From positions 1-64,000 of the forward strand of contig NZ_FCOM02000009.1 of assembly GCF_001544695.2 (NCBI RefSeq): 64,000 bases of DNA. Direction: 5' to 3'. Below are positions 17,495 through 26,651 of this stretch, one piece after another. Both the position numbers and the translations under genes were made by a program. The DNA is from Caballeronia arvi (GTDB lineage: Bacteria > Pseudomonadota > Gammaproteobacteria > Burkholderiales > Burkholderiaceae). The notes below the pieces were generated by a model that made no database searches, was not told the DNA's origin, and saw nothing but the letters and a program-made list of their open reading frames with translations. The number at the start of each line of letters is the position of its first letter. Positions within the stretch are counted from its first letter, which is position 1.

Positions 17495-18607
17495 ATGAAG
17501 TCAACCGTCAACCGTGCGCCGAAGACTACGGTGAGAGCAACGGTCAAGGCCACCGCAGTTGCCGCAGCGATGCTCGGCCTATTCGCCGCGGGGGCGGCAC
17601 ACGCGCAGTCGAGCGTTTCGCTGTACGGGCAGGTCGACGAATGGGTCGGCGCGCAGAAATTCCCCGGCGGCGATCGCGCGTGGAATGTGAGCGGCGGCGG
17701 CATGTCGACGTCGTACTGGGGTATGAAGGGCGCCGAGGATCTCGGCGGCGGCTACAAGGCGATCTTCACGTTGGAAAGCTTCTTCCGCGCGCAGAACGGC
17801 CAGTACGGACGCTTCCAGGGCGACACCTTCTTCGCGCGCAACTCGTACGTCGGCATTCAAGGTCCGATCGGCACGTTCACGGCGGGCCGTCTGACGACGC
17901 AGCTCTTCGTCTCGACGATTCTCTTCAACCCGTTCGTCGACTCGTACGTCTTCTCGCCGATGGTCTATCACGTGTTCCTCGGCGCGGGCACGTTCCCGAC
18001 GTATCGGACGGATCAGGGCGTGATTGGCGATTCGGGCTGGAACAACGCCGTGCAGTACACGTCGCCGGACTTCAACGGTCTGTCGGGCAGCGTGATGTAC
18101 ACCTTCGGCAACCAGGCCGGCGACGGCCGCTCGAAGAAGTACAGCGCGCAGTTCCTGTACTTCCACGGCCCGTTCGCGGCGACCGGCGTCTACCAGTACG
18201 TGAACTTCAACAACACGCCTGGCGATCTGACTTCCGTCGACGGTTTCGCGACGCCCGGCTACAAGAGCCAGAGCGTCGGGCAACTGGGCGCGTCCTACGA
18301 CCTGAAGTACGTCAAGTTTTTCGCGCAGTACATGTACACGAAGAACGACTACGAAGGCCCCGGCACCTTCCACGTGAACACGGGACAAGGCGGCGTGACG
18401 ATTCCCCTCGGGCCGGGCACGGTGATGGCGTCGTACGCTTACTCGCGCAGCAACGGCGGCCTCGATCAGACGCACAAGAGCTGGGCGCTCGGCTACGACT
18501 ATCCGCTGTCGAAGCGCACCGACGTCTACGCCGCGTACCTGAACGACAAGTACACGAGCCTGTCGTCTGGCGATACCTTCGGCGTCGGCATCCGCGCGAA
18601 GTTCTAA
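17495..18607 (+). CDS. Gram-negative general porin (OmpC-like, Burkholderia type)
   Basis: A 370-residue outer-membrane porin. The start at 17495 has AGGAGAG just upstream. Residues 1-37 form a signal peptide, with basic Lys/Arg repeats, a hydrophobic stretch and cleavage after AAHA. The mature protein begins QSSVSLYGQVDEWVG, the typical first beta strand. Alternating aromatic strands continue to the terminal phenylalanine (VGIRAKF) needed for outer-membrane assembly. Such porins form trimeric diffusion channels. The extended N-terminal signal region is slightly long for the family. A strong terminator follows. Confidence 0.93.
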   Translation: MKSTVNRAPKTTVRATVKATAVAAAMLGLFAAGAAHAQSSVSLYGQVDEWVGAQKFPGGDRAWNVSGGGMSTSYWGMKGAEDLGGGYKAIFTLESFFRAQNGQYGRFQGDTFFARNSYVGIQGPIGTFTAGRLTTQLFVSTILFNPFVDSYVFSPMVYHVFLGAGTFPTYRTDQGVIGDSGWNNAVQYTSPDFNGLSGSVMYTFGNQAGDGRSKKYSAQFLYFHGPFAATGVYQYVNFNNTPGDLTSVDGFATPGYKSQSVGQLGASYDLKYVKFFAQYMYTKNDYEGPGTFHVNTGQGGVTIPLGPGTVMASYAYSRSNGGLDQTHKSWALGYDYPLSKRTDVYAAYLNDKYTSLSSGDTFGVGIRAKF

Positions 18608-18630
18608 GCGAGTCAGGCCGCATCGAACGA

Positions 18631-18660
18631 AAACACCGCGCCTCGAGCGCGGTGTTTCCG
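18631..18660. terminator. Bidirectional rho-independent terminator
   Basis: AAACACCGCGC (18631-18641) pairs perfectly with GCGCGGTGTTT (18647-18657) around a 5-nt loop. It lies between the porin stop and the converging flavin oxidoreductase stop and can serve both. Confidence 0.85.
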
Positions 18661-18678
18661 TTTCTGCATCGGGAAAAA

Positions 18679-19644
18679 TCAGCCGATCGCGAGGCGCTTC
18701 TTCGCGCCGTCGTACTCGCGCTTCAGCCGCTGAACCAGCTCGGCGACGCTCGGCACGTCCTGCATCAGGCCGACGCCTTGTCCCGCGCCCCAGATGTCCT
18801 TCCACGCCTTCGCCTTGCTGCTCGTGCCATCGCCGAAGTTCATCGCGGTCTTGTCGGACTCGGGCAATGCGTCCGGATCGAGCCCGGATCGGACGATGCT
18901 CTCGCGGATGTAATTGCCGTGCACACCCGTGAAGAGATTCGTGTAGATGATGTCCGCCGCTTTCGCATCGACGATCGCGCGCTTGTACTCGTCCGGCGCA
19001 TGCGCTTCCTTCGTTGCGATGAAGCGCGTGCCCATGTACGCGAGGTCCGCGCCCATTGCCTGCGCGGCGAGGATGGAGCCGCCGTTGGCGATCGCTCCCG
19101 ACAGCACGATCGGACCGTCGAAGATGCGCCGCACTTCGCCGACGAGGGCGAACGGCGACGTCGTGCCCGCATGGCCGCCCGCGCCTGCCGCGACGAGAAC
19201 GAGGCCGTCGACACCCGCTTCGAGCGCCTTCTGCGCATGACGCAGATTGATGACGTCGTGCAGCACGATGCCGCCATACGAATGCACCGCGTCGATCATT
19301 TCTTTGACGGGCGCGCGCAGGCTCGTGATGAAAATCGGCACCTTGTGCTCGACGCACACGCGCACGTCCTGTTCGAGCCGCGCGTTGGATTGATGAACGA
19401 TCTGATTGACTGCGATCGGTCCGATGACCGCGTCGGGGTTCGCCGCCTTGTGCGCCGCGAGCTCGCTCTGGATCTGCGTGAGCCATTCGTCGAGCTGTTC
19501 GGCGGGGCGCGCGTTCAGCGCCGGAAACGAGCCGACAACGCCCGCCTTGCACTGCGCGAGCACGAGCTCGGGATAACTGACGATGAACATCGGCGAGCCG
19601 ACGACTGGCAACGCGAGGTGCTGCAAGATGGCGGGCAGGGCCAT
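18679..19644 (-). CDS. NAD(P)H-dependent flavin oxidoreductase, nitronate monooxygenase family
   Basis: A 321-residue TIM-barrel FMN enzyme of the nitronate monooxygenase/2-nitropropane dioxygenase family. The sequence begins with the FMN-site strand LPVVGSPMFIVSYPEL. The glycine-rich VAAGAGGHAGTTSPFAL carries the expected catalytic histidine, and the phosphate-binding region is LSGAIANGGSILAAQAMGAD. Members oxidise alkyl nitronates, but some are quinone reductases, so the substrate is open. It is divergent from the dehalogenase-like hydrolase gene. Confidence 0.87.
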   Translation of the reverse strand: MALPAILQHLALPVVGSPMFIVSYPELVLAQCKAGVVGSFPALNARPAEQLDEWLTQIQSELAAHKAANPDAVIGPIAVNQIVHQSNARLEQDVRVCVEHKVPIFITSLRAPVKEMIDAVHSYGGIVLHDVINLRHAQKALEAGVDGLVLVAAGAGGHAGTTSPFALVGEVRRIFDGPIVLSGAIANGGSILAAQAMGADLAYMGTRFIATKEAHAPDEYKRAIVDAKAADIIYTNLFTGVHGNYIRESIVRSGLDPDALPESDKTAMNFGDGTSSKAKAWKDIWGAGQGVGLMQDVPSVAELVQRLKREYDGAKKRLAIG

Positions 19645-19752
19645 GGCACAAGTCTCCTGAATGTGTCAGAGCAGCGTCGAGGCCACTCCGCGAGCGTCGC
19701 TTGCGACTGGCACGCACCTTCATTGTCCGGGAAAGCACGTGCGCGTGGCCAG

Positions 19753-19766
19753 CGAACGATCGTTCG
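19753..19766. promoter_or_regulatory. TetR-like operator palindrome
   Basis: The perfect 14-bp palindrome CGAACGATCGTTCG lies in the divergent promoter region, about 110 bp from the flavin oxidoreductase start and 140 bp from the hydrolase start. Its form is typical of TetR-family operators. No tetR gene is adjacent. Confidence 0.5.
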
Positions 19767-19907
19767 ATTATAGCGATAGCAGTTCACGTGACACATCGGC
19801 GAATCCCGAGGAACTCTTCGGTTTCGATGTTTGCGCGCATGGCGGCGCCCCGGCGACTGCATGAGCGCGCCTACAATCATCGGCAATACCACGAACAAGA
19901 ACACATC

Positions 19908-20798
19908 ATGTCTTTCGGAGACTACGAGCCGTTTCGCGTCGATGCCGCGGGCGTCGACATCGTCGGCATGAAAGGTGGTGACGGGCCGCCGCTTCTGCTC
20001 ATGCATGGCCATCCGCAAACCCACGAAATCTGGCACAAATGCGCCGGCGAGCTCGCGAAGCACTTCACCGTGATCGCGACGGACTTGCGCGGTTATGGTG
20101 CATCGGGCAAGCCTGCGAGCGACGCGCATCACACGCCGTACTCCAAGCGCGCGATGGCCGCGGATCAGGTCGCGGTGATGCGTCATTTCGGCTTCGAGCG
20201 CTTTCTCGTGTGTGCGCACGATCGCGGCGCGCGCGTCGCGCATCGCATGGCGATGGATTTTCCCGATGCCGTCGACCGGCTGATGCTGCTCGATATCGCG
20301 CCGACGCTCGCGATGTATGAAGCCACCGACCGCGAATTCGCGACGGCCTACTTTCACTGGTTCTTCCTGATTCAGCCGACGCCGCTGCCCGAGCTTCTGA
20401 TCGGCGGCAATCCGGATGCCTACATCGATCGCGTGATGGGCAATCGTCACGCGGGCCTCGCCCCGTTCGCGCCGCACGCGTTGCAGGCATACCGCGACGC
20501 GCTGGCATCGCCCGGTACGATCTTCGCGATGTGCGAGGACTATCGCGCGTCGGCGAGCATCGATCTCGCGCACGATCGCGCCGATCTCGAACGCGGGCTG
20601 AAAGTCGCGTCTCCGCTACGCGTGCTGTGGGGACGGGAAGGCGTCATCGAGCGATGCTTCGATGCGCTCGAAGAATGGCGGCGCGTCGCACGCGACGTGA
20701 GCGGCCGCGCGTTGCCGTGCGGCCACTACATTCCCGAGGAACAGCCCGAGATGCTGCTCGCGGAAATGCTCGCTTTCTTCGCCGCCGATGCGCCCTGA
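19908..20798 (+). CDS. Alpha/beta hydrolase, probable haloacetate (fluoroacetate) dehalogenase
   Basis: A 296-residue alpha/beta hydrolase closely matching fluoroacetate dehalogenases, which displace halide from haloacetates by an Asp nucleophile. Every key position of that family can be placed: nucleophile D105 with R106 and R109 (HDRGAR) for carboxylate binding, acid D129, halide-pocket H150-W151 (YFHWFF) and Y212 (CEDYRAS), and base H273 (GHYIPEE). The spacing matches the published Burkholderia FA1 enzyme almost residue for residue. The start MSFGDYEPF is taken at 19908; the open frame extends upstream without support. Activity is predicted, not proven. A terminator follows. Confidence 0.85.
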   Translation: MSFGDYEPFRVDAAGVDIVGMKGGDGPPLLLMHGHPQTHEIWHKCAGELAKHFTVIATDLRGYGASGKPASDAHHTPYSKRAMAADQVAVMRHFGFERFLVCAHDRGARVAHRMAMDFPDAVDRLMLLDIAPTLAMYEATDREFATAYFHWFFLIQPTPLPELLIGGNPDAYIDRVMGNRHAGLAPFAPHALQAYRDALASPGTIFAMCEDYRASASIDLAHDRADLERGLKVASPLRVLWGREGVIERCFDALEEWRRVARDVSGRALPCGHYIPEEQPEMLLAEMLAFFAADAP

Positions 20799-20926
20799 AA
20801 CCCGCGCCGGCATTGGTTCTTACGCGAGTTCAGGTGAGCGTTGGAAGTTTGTAGGGAAAGCACCGATGCACGTGAAATAGTGTCGCGCTACGATGTCTTG
20901 GACGTTGATCACGTCCCTATGATTCT

Positions 20927-20963
20927 GCCGCTTGCCGTAGCTGACAAGCGGCTTTCTTTTTGG
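20927..20963 (+). terminator. Rho-independent terminator
   Basis: GCCGCTTG (20927-20934) pairs with CAAGCGGC (20945-20952) and is followed by TTTCTTTTT. It lies about 130 bp past the hydrolase stop. Confidence 0.7.
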
Positions 20964-20974
20964 CGGTGCGCTTG

Positions 20975-21886
20975 CTACGCCGCCGACACGACGTCGCCGC
21001 TCACCTTCACCGAGCCGCCGCGCGCCAGTTCCCCGACCATGTTTTCGATGAGCGTCCTGCGTTCGTGAGACGCCGCGAGCGTATCGGCGGCGGCGCGCAT
21101 CGCGCGGGCGTGTTCCGTCATCGAAAGGATCGCGTCCAGCGTCATCGTGCGCACTTCCATCAGCTTGAAGACGATCAGCACCTTGAGCGCGTTCTTCGCG
21201 TTGCGCGCGGGATCGGCACGCAGATAGTCGAGACGTGAAGCCGCTGTATCGAGCGCACGCTTGACATCCGTGAACGGCGCGCCGTGGCCGGGAATCACGA
21301 TATCCACGTCGAGCCGTGCGATCAGATCGAGCACCGCGCGCTCTTCCGCGAAGCCGCTGTCGCCTTCGAGTTCGGGGAAGATCACGCCGAAGCCGTTTTC
21401 CCACAACGCATCCGCGCTGATGAGCACGCGCGTTTCCGGACAATGGAGCATGAGCGAATGCGGATCGTGGCCCGGCGCGCCGAGCACGTTCCAGTCGAAG
21501 CCGCCGAGCGCGAGCATCATGCCGTTGTCGATCGTGCCCGTGAAGCCGAACCGGTCGCAGCGCTGGCCGGTCGCGCGGAACGTGAGCGCGTCTTCGTCCC
21601 ACGCGCGCACGGCGTGCGCCTCGCTCGCGGGAATCAGCGTGTCGCACGCGTAAGTCTGCTGAAGCAGCGCGTTGCCGCCGCAATGATCCGAATGCAAATG
21701 CGTATTGACGATGAGATCGAGCTTGCGCGCGCCGAGCGTCTGCCTGACGAGCGCGAGCGTCTGCGGCGCATGCGACGCGTAGCCGGTATCGACGATCGCC
21801 GTGCCTTCGGCGCTATCGAACAGCACGTTGTTCGACGAGAGCCAGCCGCGCTCGAAGACCGTCATCGACTCGGGGAGCGCCTTCAC
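20975..21886 (-). CDS. MBL-fold metallo-hydrolase
   Basis: A 303-residue metallo-beta-lactamase-fold hydrolase. The metal motif NTHLHSDHCGGN (HxHxDH) is near residue 62; further ligands lie in GAPGHDPHS and PGHGAPF. The C-terminal 90 residues form a helical cap of unknown role. The start is taken as GTG at 21886, whose last two bases overlap the TGA of the preceding gene (GTGA), meaning coupled translation. The substrate, often a thioester or lactone, is not predictable. It ends a nine-gene minus-strand run. Confidence 0.85.
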   Translation of the reverse strand: MKALPESMTVFERGWLSSNNVLFDSAEGTAIVDTGYASHAPQTLALVRQTLGARKLDLIVNTHLHSDHCGGNALLQQTYACDTLIPASEAHAVRAWDEDALTFRATGQRCDRFGFTGTIDNGMMLALGGFDWNVLGAPGHDPHSLMLHCPETRVLISADALWENGFGVIFPELEGDSGFAEERAVLDLIARLDVDIVIPGHGAPFTDVKRALDTAASRLDYLRADPARNAKNALKVLIVFKLMEVRTMTLDAILSMTEHARAMRAAADTLAASHERRTLIENMVGELARGGSVKVSGDVVSAA

Positions 21887-22479
21887 GCGCGTTGCTCCAA
21901 TGGCATGACGACGATGGTCGCCGTCGCCTTCATCACCGTTTCGCCGAGCTGATTGCGCGCGCCGCCTTCGAGCTTCACGAGATCGCCGTCGAGGCTCGGC
22001 TTCCATTTCGCTTCGGTGACGCGCCAATGCATCGTGAGGACGTCGTTCGCCTTCACCGCGCGCGTCAGCCTGATGCCGAACTCGAGACCGAGCGGCTGCG
22101 CGTCGCGCGAAAAATGCGCGGCGAGCATCGCCATCAGATGCGCGGTCGGCTGCGTGCCCGATGCGATGAGCGTGCCGAAGCGGCTTGCGCGCGCGTAGGC
22201 GTCGTCGTGATGCAGCGGGTTCGTGTCGTTGACGAGCGTCGCGAAGTGCCTGATCGAGTCGGGCGGCAGTTCGAGCATCGCGTCGAAGGATTCGCCGATC
22301 GTCACGACACGCGCGCCTTGTCTGCGGCTCTCGACGCGCGCGAGCACTGCGCGCTTGGCGTCATCGTCGTAAGCGGCCCACGCGGCGATTTCGTCGATGG
22401 TGCGACAGCAGCCGTCGCAGAAGCCGGTTTCCGGATTCATGCGACAGACATCGACGCACGGCGACGCTACGGCGGTCAC
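21883..22479 (-). CDS. DUF1289-MaoC dehydratase-like fusion protein
   Basis: A 198-residue two-domain protein. Residues 5-50 match DUF1289: SPCVDVC, then FCDGCCRTIDEIAAW, with four conserved cysteines that probably bind metal. Residues 60-195 form a hot-dog MaoC-like domain with GESFDAM and the catalytic-type stretch NDTNPLHHDDAYA, expected to hydrate enoyl-thioesters. The two domains are usually encoded separately, so this fusion is unusual. It starts at GTG 22479, overlapping the YbaK stop (GTGA), and overlaps the MBL start at its end. Confidence 0.8.
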   Translation of the reverse strand: MTAVASPCVDVCRMNPETGFCDGCCRTIDEIAAWAAYDDDAKRAVLARVESRRQGARVVTIGESFDAMLELPPDSIRHFATLVNDTNPLHHDDAYARASRFGTLIASGTQPTAHLMAMLAAHFSRDAQPLGLEFGIRLTRAVKANDVLTMHWRVTEAKWKPSLDGDLVKLEGGARNQLGETVMKATATIVVMPLEQRA

Positions 22480-22973
22480 GACTCCGCAGTCTCGCGCAAC
22501 GCTACATCGACGACCGGCGCGCCCGTCAGCTCGACCAATTCCTGCGGCGAGAGATTAAACACCGCATGCGGATGCCCGGCCGCGGCCCACAGACTTTCGA
22601 GCGCGAGCAAGTCCTCGTCGATGAGCGTGACCGGCGTGACCGCGTGGCCGATCGGACACACGCCGCCGATCGCGTAGCCGGTCTTCTCGCGCACGAACTT
22701 CGCGTCCGCGCGCGCCAAAGCGCCGACGCGCGCCGCGACCTTCGCTTCATCGACGCGATTCGCGCCGCTCGCGATCACCAGCACGGGCGCGTCGTCTTCC
22801 TTGCGGCGAAAGAGGATCGACTTCGCGATCTGCGCAACCGCGCAGCCGAGCCCGGCCGCCGCTTCCGCCGAAGTCTTGCCGGTTTCGGGCAGCATCACGA
22901 CATCGTGCGGATGCCCGCGTTCCTTCAGCAACAGCGCGACGCGGCGCGCCGATTCCGGTAATGAATCGATCAT
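22476..22973 (-). CDS. YbaK/ProX-family aminoacyl-tRNA deacylase-like protein
   Basis: A 165-residue YbaK/EbsC-fold protein of the family that hydrolyses mischarged tRNAs such as Ala- or Cys-tRNA(Pro). Features are the lysine in AQIAKSILFRR near residue 50 and the GYAIGGVCPIGH loop near 100, both typical for the family. It begins after a duplicated Shine-Dalgarno repeat and overlaps the next gene by GTGA. The exact tRNA substrate is unknown. Confidence 0.87.
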   Translation of the reverse strand: MIDSLPESARRVALLLKERGHPHDVVMLPETGKTSAEAAAGLGCAVAQIAKSILFRRKEDDAPVLVIASGANRVDEAKVAARVGALARADAKFVREKTGYAIGGVCPIGHAVTPVTLIDEDLLALESLWAAAGHPHAVFNLSPQELVELTGAPVVDVALRETAES

Positions 22974-23000
22974 CGTGTTCCTTTCGTGTTCCTTTCGTGT
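22974..23000 (-). repeat. Tandem 11-bp repeat duplicating the ribosome binding site
   Basis: The plus-strand unit CGTGTTCCTTT occurs at 22974-22984 and 22985-22995, with a partial third copy. Read on the minus strand it gives two AAAGGAACACG units in a row before the YbaK start codon, so that gene has two Shine-Dalgarno sequences. The copy number could vary. Confidence 0.7.
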
Positions 23001-23924
23001 TCACGCGCAGGCTGCGACGCCATCGCGCTTTTTCGTGAAGATCGCCTTGCCTGCACGCGACGAACTTGGCTTGTCGATCGCGCGCGAAATGAAGTCGCCG
23101 ATCTCGACGAGCTGATCCAGATCGACGCCCGTCTCGATGCCGAGTCCGTTCATCAGATACACCACGTCTTCCGTCGCGACATTGCCGGTCGCGCCCTTCG
23201 CATACGGACAGCCGCCGAGACCCGCGACCGACGCGTGGTAAATCTCGATGCCTTCGAGCAGCGCCGCATAGATATTGCCGATGGCCTGGCCGTACGTATC
23301 GTGGAAATGCCCGGAAAGACGTTCGCGCGGAAACACCTTCTGCGCCGCCGCCATCACTTCGCGCGTGCGTTTCGGCGTGCCGATGCCGATGGTATCGGCG
23401 ATATCGATTTCATCGCAGCCGAGCGCCTTCATGCGCTCGACGACATCCACGACCGATTCGATGCTCACTTCGCCCTGATACGGACAGCCGAGCGCGCAGG
23501 AAATGCTGCCGCGCAGCCGCATGCCCGCGTCCTTCGCGGCTTTCGCGACCGGCTCGAAGCGCGCGATGCTTTCCGCGATGCTGCAATTGATGTTCTTCTG
23601 CGAGAACGCTTCGCTCGCCGCGCCGAAGATCACGATTTCATCGGCTTTCGATTCGAGCGCGCCTTCGAAGCCGCGCATGTTCGGCGTCAGCACCGAGTAG
23701 ATCGTGCCCGGACGGCGCTCGATGCCGGCCATGACGGCGGCGGCGTCAGACATCTGCGGCACCCATTTCGGCGACACGAACGACGTCGATTCCACATTGA
23801 CGATGCCCGCGCTCGCGAGCCGGTTCACCAGCTCGATCTTGGTTTCGGTGGGGACGAACTGCTTTTCGTTCTGCAGGCCGTCGCGCGGCCCGACTTCGAC
23901 GATTTTCACTTTTGACGGAATCAT
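23001..23924 (-). CDS. mvaB: Hydroxymethylglutaryl-CoA lyase
   Basis: A 307-residue TIM-barrel enzyme that cleaves HMG-CoA to acetyl-CoA and acetoacetate in leucine breakdown. The opening VEVGPRDGLQNE supplies metal and substrate contacts, SGHFHDTYGQAIGN carries the metal-binding histidines, and GLGGCPYAKGATGN is the family signature with the catalytic cysteine. Length is standard. It sits 23 bp after GhrA within the bio-headed run, not beside other leucine-degradation genes. Confidence 0.93.
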   Translation of the reverse strand: MIPSKVKIVEVGPRDGLQNEKQFVPTETKIELVNRLASAGIVNVESTSFVSPKWVPQMSDAAAVMAGIERRPGTIYSVLTPNMRGFEGALESKADEIVIFGAASEAFSQKNINCSIAESIARFEPVAKAAKDAGMRLRGSISCALGCPYQGEVSIESVVDVVERMKALGCDEIDIADTIGIGTPKRTREVMAAAQKVFPRERLSGHFHDTYGQAIGNIYAALLEGIEIYHASVAGLGGCPYAKGATGNVATEDVVYLMNGLGIETGVDLDQLVEIGDFISRAIDKPSSSRAGKAIFTKKRDGVAACA

Positions 23925-23947
23925 GTCTCTCTCCTTTCGATGTGTTC

Positions 23948-24889
23948 TCAGTATCCGCGCCTGAAATCGACGATGCCGCTGATGGGCTCGCCGCGCGCGA
24001 GCGCCCTGATCTTGCCCGCGATCTGCACGATGCTTTCCTCGCGCAGCGTTTCCGCGGAAATATGCGGCGTGATCGTCACGCGCGGATGCGTCCAGAACGC
24101 GTGATCCTGCGGCAGAGGCTCGGTGTGGAAGACATCGAGCGTCGCGGCGGCGAGCTGGCCGCTGTCGAGCGCGGCGAGCAGATCGTCATCGACGAGATGC
24201 GGGCCGCGCGCCACGTTCACCAGATACGCGCCGCGCGCGAGCTTGCCGAACGTGCGCCCGTTCAGAATGCCTTCGGTGTCCGGCGTGTGCGGCAGCAGAT
24301 TGATGAGCACCTTGACGCCATCGAGAAAGGCGTCGAAGTTCTCCGGTCCCGCGTGGACCTGAACACCTTCGATCGTCTTCGGCGTGCGACTGTAACCGCG
24401 CACCGGAACGCCGAGTTTCAGCAAACTCTTCGCGACTTCACCGCCGAGCACGCCGAGCCCGAGCACGCCGACCGTGAACGATTCGCGCGCGTGCTGCGGC
24501 AGCTTCTGCCAACGATGTTCGTGCTTCAGCGCTTCGTATTCATCGAAGCGGCGCATGTAGCGCAGCACGCAATACGTCGCGTATTCGATCATCTGCTGCG
24601 CCATGCCGGTGTCTTCCAGACGCACGAGCTTCGCGTTCGGCGGCAGCGTGCCGGGTTCCTTGCGCTCGACATCGAGAATCGCATCGACGCCCGCGCCCAG
24701 ATTGAACACGGCCTGAAGATCGGGGCGATTCGCGAAAAGCTCGCGCGGCGCGCGCCAGACGATCGCGTAATCGGCGCTCGCGGTGTCGCCCGGCTCCCAC
24801 ACGCGCAGGTCCGCGTCCGGCAGTTCGCGGCGCAGGCCGCCGAGCCAGGCGTCGAGATCGGCGCCCTTTTCGTAGAAGATGATTTTCAT
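23948..24889 (-). CDS. ghrA: Glyoxylate/hydroxypyruvate reductase A
   Basis: A 313-residue D-2-hydroxyacid dehydrogenase that reduces glyoxylate or hydroxypyruvate with NADPH. The Rossmann motif GVLGLGVLGGEVAKSL is in the middle, and the catalytic Arg-Glu-His set falls in NVARGPHL, LDVFHTEPLP and VTITPHISAET. It begins 12 bp after the bioB stop, so it is probably cotranscribed with the biotin genes, although no functional link is known. Confidence 0.9.
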   Translation of the reverse strand: MKIIFYEKGADLDAWLGGLRRELPDADLRVWEPGDTASADYAIVWRAPRELFANRPDLQAVFNLGAGVDAILDVERKEPGTLPPNAKLVRLEDTGMAQQMIEYATYCVLRYMRRFDEYEALKHEHRWQKLPQHARESFTVGVLGLGVLGGEVAKSLLKLGVPVRGYSRTPKTIEGVQVHAGPENFDAFLDGVKVLINLLPHTPDTEGILNGRTFGKLARGAYLVNVARGPHLVDDDLLAALDSGQLAAATLDVFHTEPLPQDHAFWTHPRVTITPHISAETLREESIVQIAGKIRALARGEPISGIVDFRRGY

Positions 24890-24901
24890 GGCCGCTTCGG
24901 T

Positions 24902-25945
24902 TTAGTTCGCGTGCTTATGTCCGCAGGCACGCTCTGCCGTCTCCACGCCGACATTTTGCGCGGCCTGAGCGCGCATGCCCAGCCGCTCGATCAGCTTGCG
25001 GTCGGCTTCGGCTTGCGGGTTGCTCGTCGTCAGAAGCTGATCGCCGTAGAAGATCGAATTCGCGCCCGCGGCGAAGCACAGCGCCTGCAGCGCTTCGTCC
25101 ATCTGCTCGCGACCGGCCGAGAGACGCACCATCGCCTTGGGCATCGTGATGCGCGCGACCGCGATCGTCCTCACGAACTCGAACGGATCGAGCGCTTCGG
25201 TGCCGGTGAGCGGCGTGCCCGCGACCTGTACGAGATTGTTGATCGGCACCGATTCCGGATACGGCTCCATGTTCGCGAGCTGCGAGATCAGCCCCGCGCG
25301 CTCGCGCCGCGATTCGCCCATGCCGACGATCCCGCCGCAGCACACGTTGATGCCCGCGTCGCGCACGCGTTCCAGCGTGTCGAGACGGTCCTGATAGGTG
25401 CGCGTCGAGATGATCTGGCCGTAGAACTCCGGCGATGTGTCGAGATTGTGGTTGTAGTAATCGAGGCCCGCATCGCTCAAGGCCTGCGCCTGATGCGTCT
25501 CCAGCATGCCGAGCGTCACGCAGGTTTCGAGGCCCATCGCCTTGACGCCGCGAATCATCTCCTTGATCGGTTCGAGATGGCGATCCTTCGGATTGCGCCA
25601 CGCCGCGCCCATGCAAAAACGCGTCGCGCCGTTGGACTTCGCGACTTCGGCGGCCTTCAGGACTTCATCGACGTCCATCAGCTTTTCGGCCTTCAGACCC
25701 GTGTCGTGATGAACCGACTGCGGGCAGTACGCACAGTCTTCCTCGCAGCCGCCGGTCTTGATCGACAGCAGCGTGGACAACTGCACCGCGTTCGGATCGA
25801 AATGTTCGCGATGCACGGTCTGCGCGCGATACAGCAGATCGTTGAACGGCAACGCGTACAGCGCGACGACATCGGCGACGCGCCAGCGCTGCATCGGTTG
25901 CGGCGTGGCCGTGGAAGGGGTCTCGGCGGCGATTTGTTGCGTCAT
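24902..25945 (-). CDS. bioB: Biotin synthase
   Basis: A 347-residue radical-SAM enzyme inserting sulfur into dethiobiotin. The CxxxCxxC motif binding the [4Fe-4S] cluster is at C67, C71 and C74 ([13 protein letters not shown]). The later [21 protein letters not shown] and [10 protein letters not shown] segments are family hallmarks, including ligands of the second, sacrificial cluster. It lies four bases after the bioD stop. Confidence 0.97.
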   Translation of the reverse strand: MTQQIAAETPSTATPQPMQRWRVADVVALYALPFNDLLYRAQTVHREHFDPNAVQLSTLLSIKTGGCEEDCAYCPQSVHHDTGLKAEKLMDVDEVLKAAEVAKSNGATRFCMGAAWRNPKDRHLEPIKEMIRGVKAMGLETCVTLGMLETHQAQALSDAGLDYYNHNLDTSPEFYGQIISTRTYQDRLDTLERVRDAGINVCCGGIVGMGESRRERAGLISQLANMEPYPESVPINNLVQVAGTPLTGTEALDPFEFVRTIAVARITMPKAMVRLSAGREQMDEALQALCFAAGANSIFYGDQLLTTSNPQAEADRKLIERLGMRAQAAQNVGVETAERACGHKHAN

Positions 25946-25949
25946 GGTG

Positions 25950-26651
25950 TCAATCCTTTCGATGAAGCGGGTCTGTCAGAAGGCCGATGTCAAGCGTTTC
26001 GGCGGCGCGCTTTGCGTCGTTCGGCGTGAGATGCGGGATCACGCCGATGAGCGGCGCGTCGATGCGTTGTTTCAGTGAAGCGATGTTTTCGTCGGGATAC
26101 AGCATGTCCGGATCGACGCGATTCGCGACCCAGCCCGCGAGCTTCAGGCCGCGCGACGCGATCGCTTCGGCGGTCAGAAGCGCATGGCTGATGCAGCCGA
26201 GCCGCATGCCGACGACGAGCACGACGGGCAGATTCAGCGCGAGCGCGAGATCGGCGGTGTCGTGCGTGTCGGTGAGCGGCACGCGAAAGCCGCCGACGCC
26301 TTCCACGACGACGATATCCGCTTGCGTGACTGCAAAGCGATGCGCGTCGACGATCCTCGAAATGTCCAGCGCGATGTCTTCGCGTCGGGCCGCGATATGC
26401 GGCGCGATCGGCTCGCGCATCATGAACGGCGTGCGAATGTCGTTCGGCAGCGCGACGTTCGCGGCGGCGTCGAGCTGATCGGCGTCTTCGTTGTGCAGCA
26501 CGCCGTCGCGCAGGATCGCGCCCGAGGCGATCGGCTTCATCGCGGCGGCGCGCAGGCCCGCCCGCGCGAAACCGTGAAGCAGCGCGCAGGAGACGAAGGT
26601 CTTGCCGATTTCCGTATCGGTGCCGGCGACGAAGAAAGACAAGGCGGTCAT
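25950..26651 (-). CDS. bioD: Dethiobiotin synthetase
   Basis: A 233-residue ATP-dependent enzyme closing the ureido ring of dethiobiotin from diaminopelargonic acid and CO2. The P-loop [16 protein letters not shown] is at residues 9-24, and [14 protein letters not shown] is the second family motif. The start overlaps the bioF stop by ATGA. Confidence 0.95.
   Translation of the reverse strand: MTALSFFVAGTDTEIGKTFVSCALLHGFARAGLRAAAMKPIASGAILRDGVLHNEDADQLDAAANVALPNDIRTPFMMREPIAPHIAARREDIALDISRIVDAHRFAVTQADIVVVEGVGGFRVPLTDTHDTADLALALNLPVVLVVGMRLGCISHALLTAEAIASRGLKLAGWVANRVDPDMLYPDENIASLKQRIDAPLIGVIPHLTPNDAKRAAETLDIGLLTDPLHRKD

Noticed and set aside
17579..19738. 719-codon minus-strand open frame
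   Set aside because: Overlaps the porin and the flavin oxidoreductase in another frame, with biased composition. Both overlapped genes are certain.
23912..26029. 705-codon plus-strand open frame
   Set aside because: Antisense to GhrA and bioB, with the same Arg/His-rich composition. No ribosome binding site or homology features.
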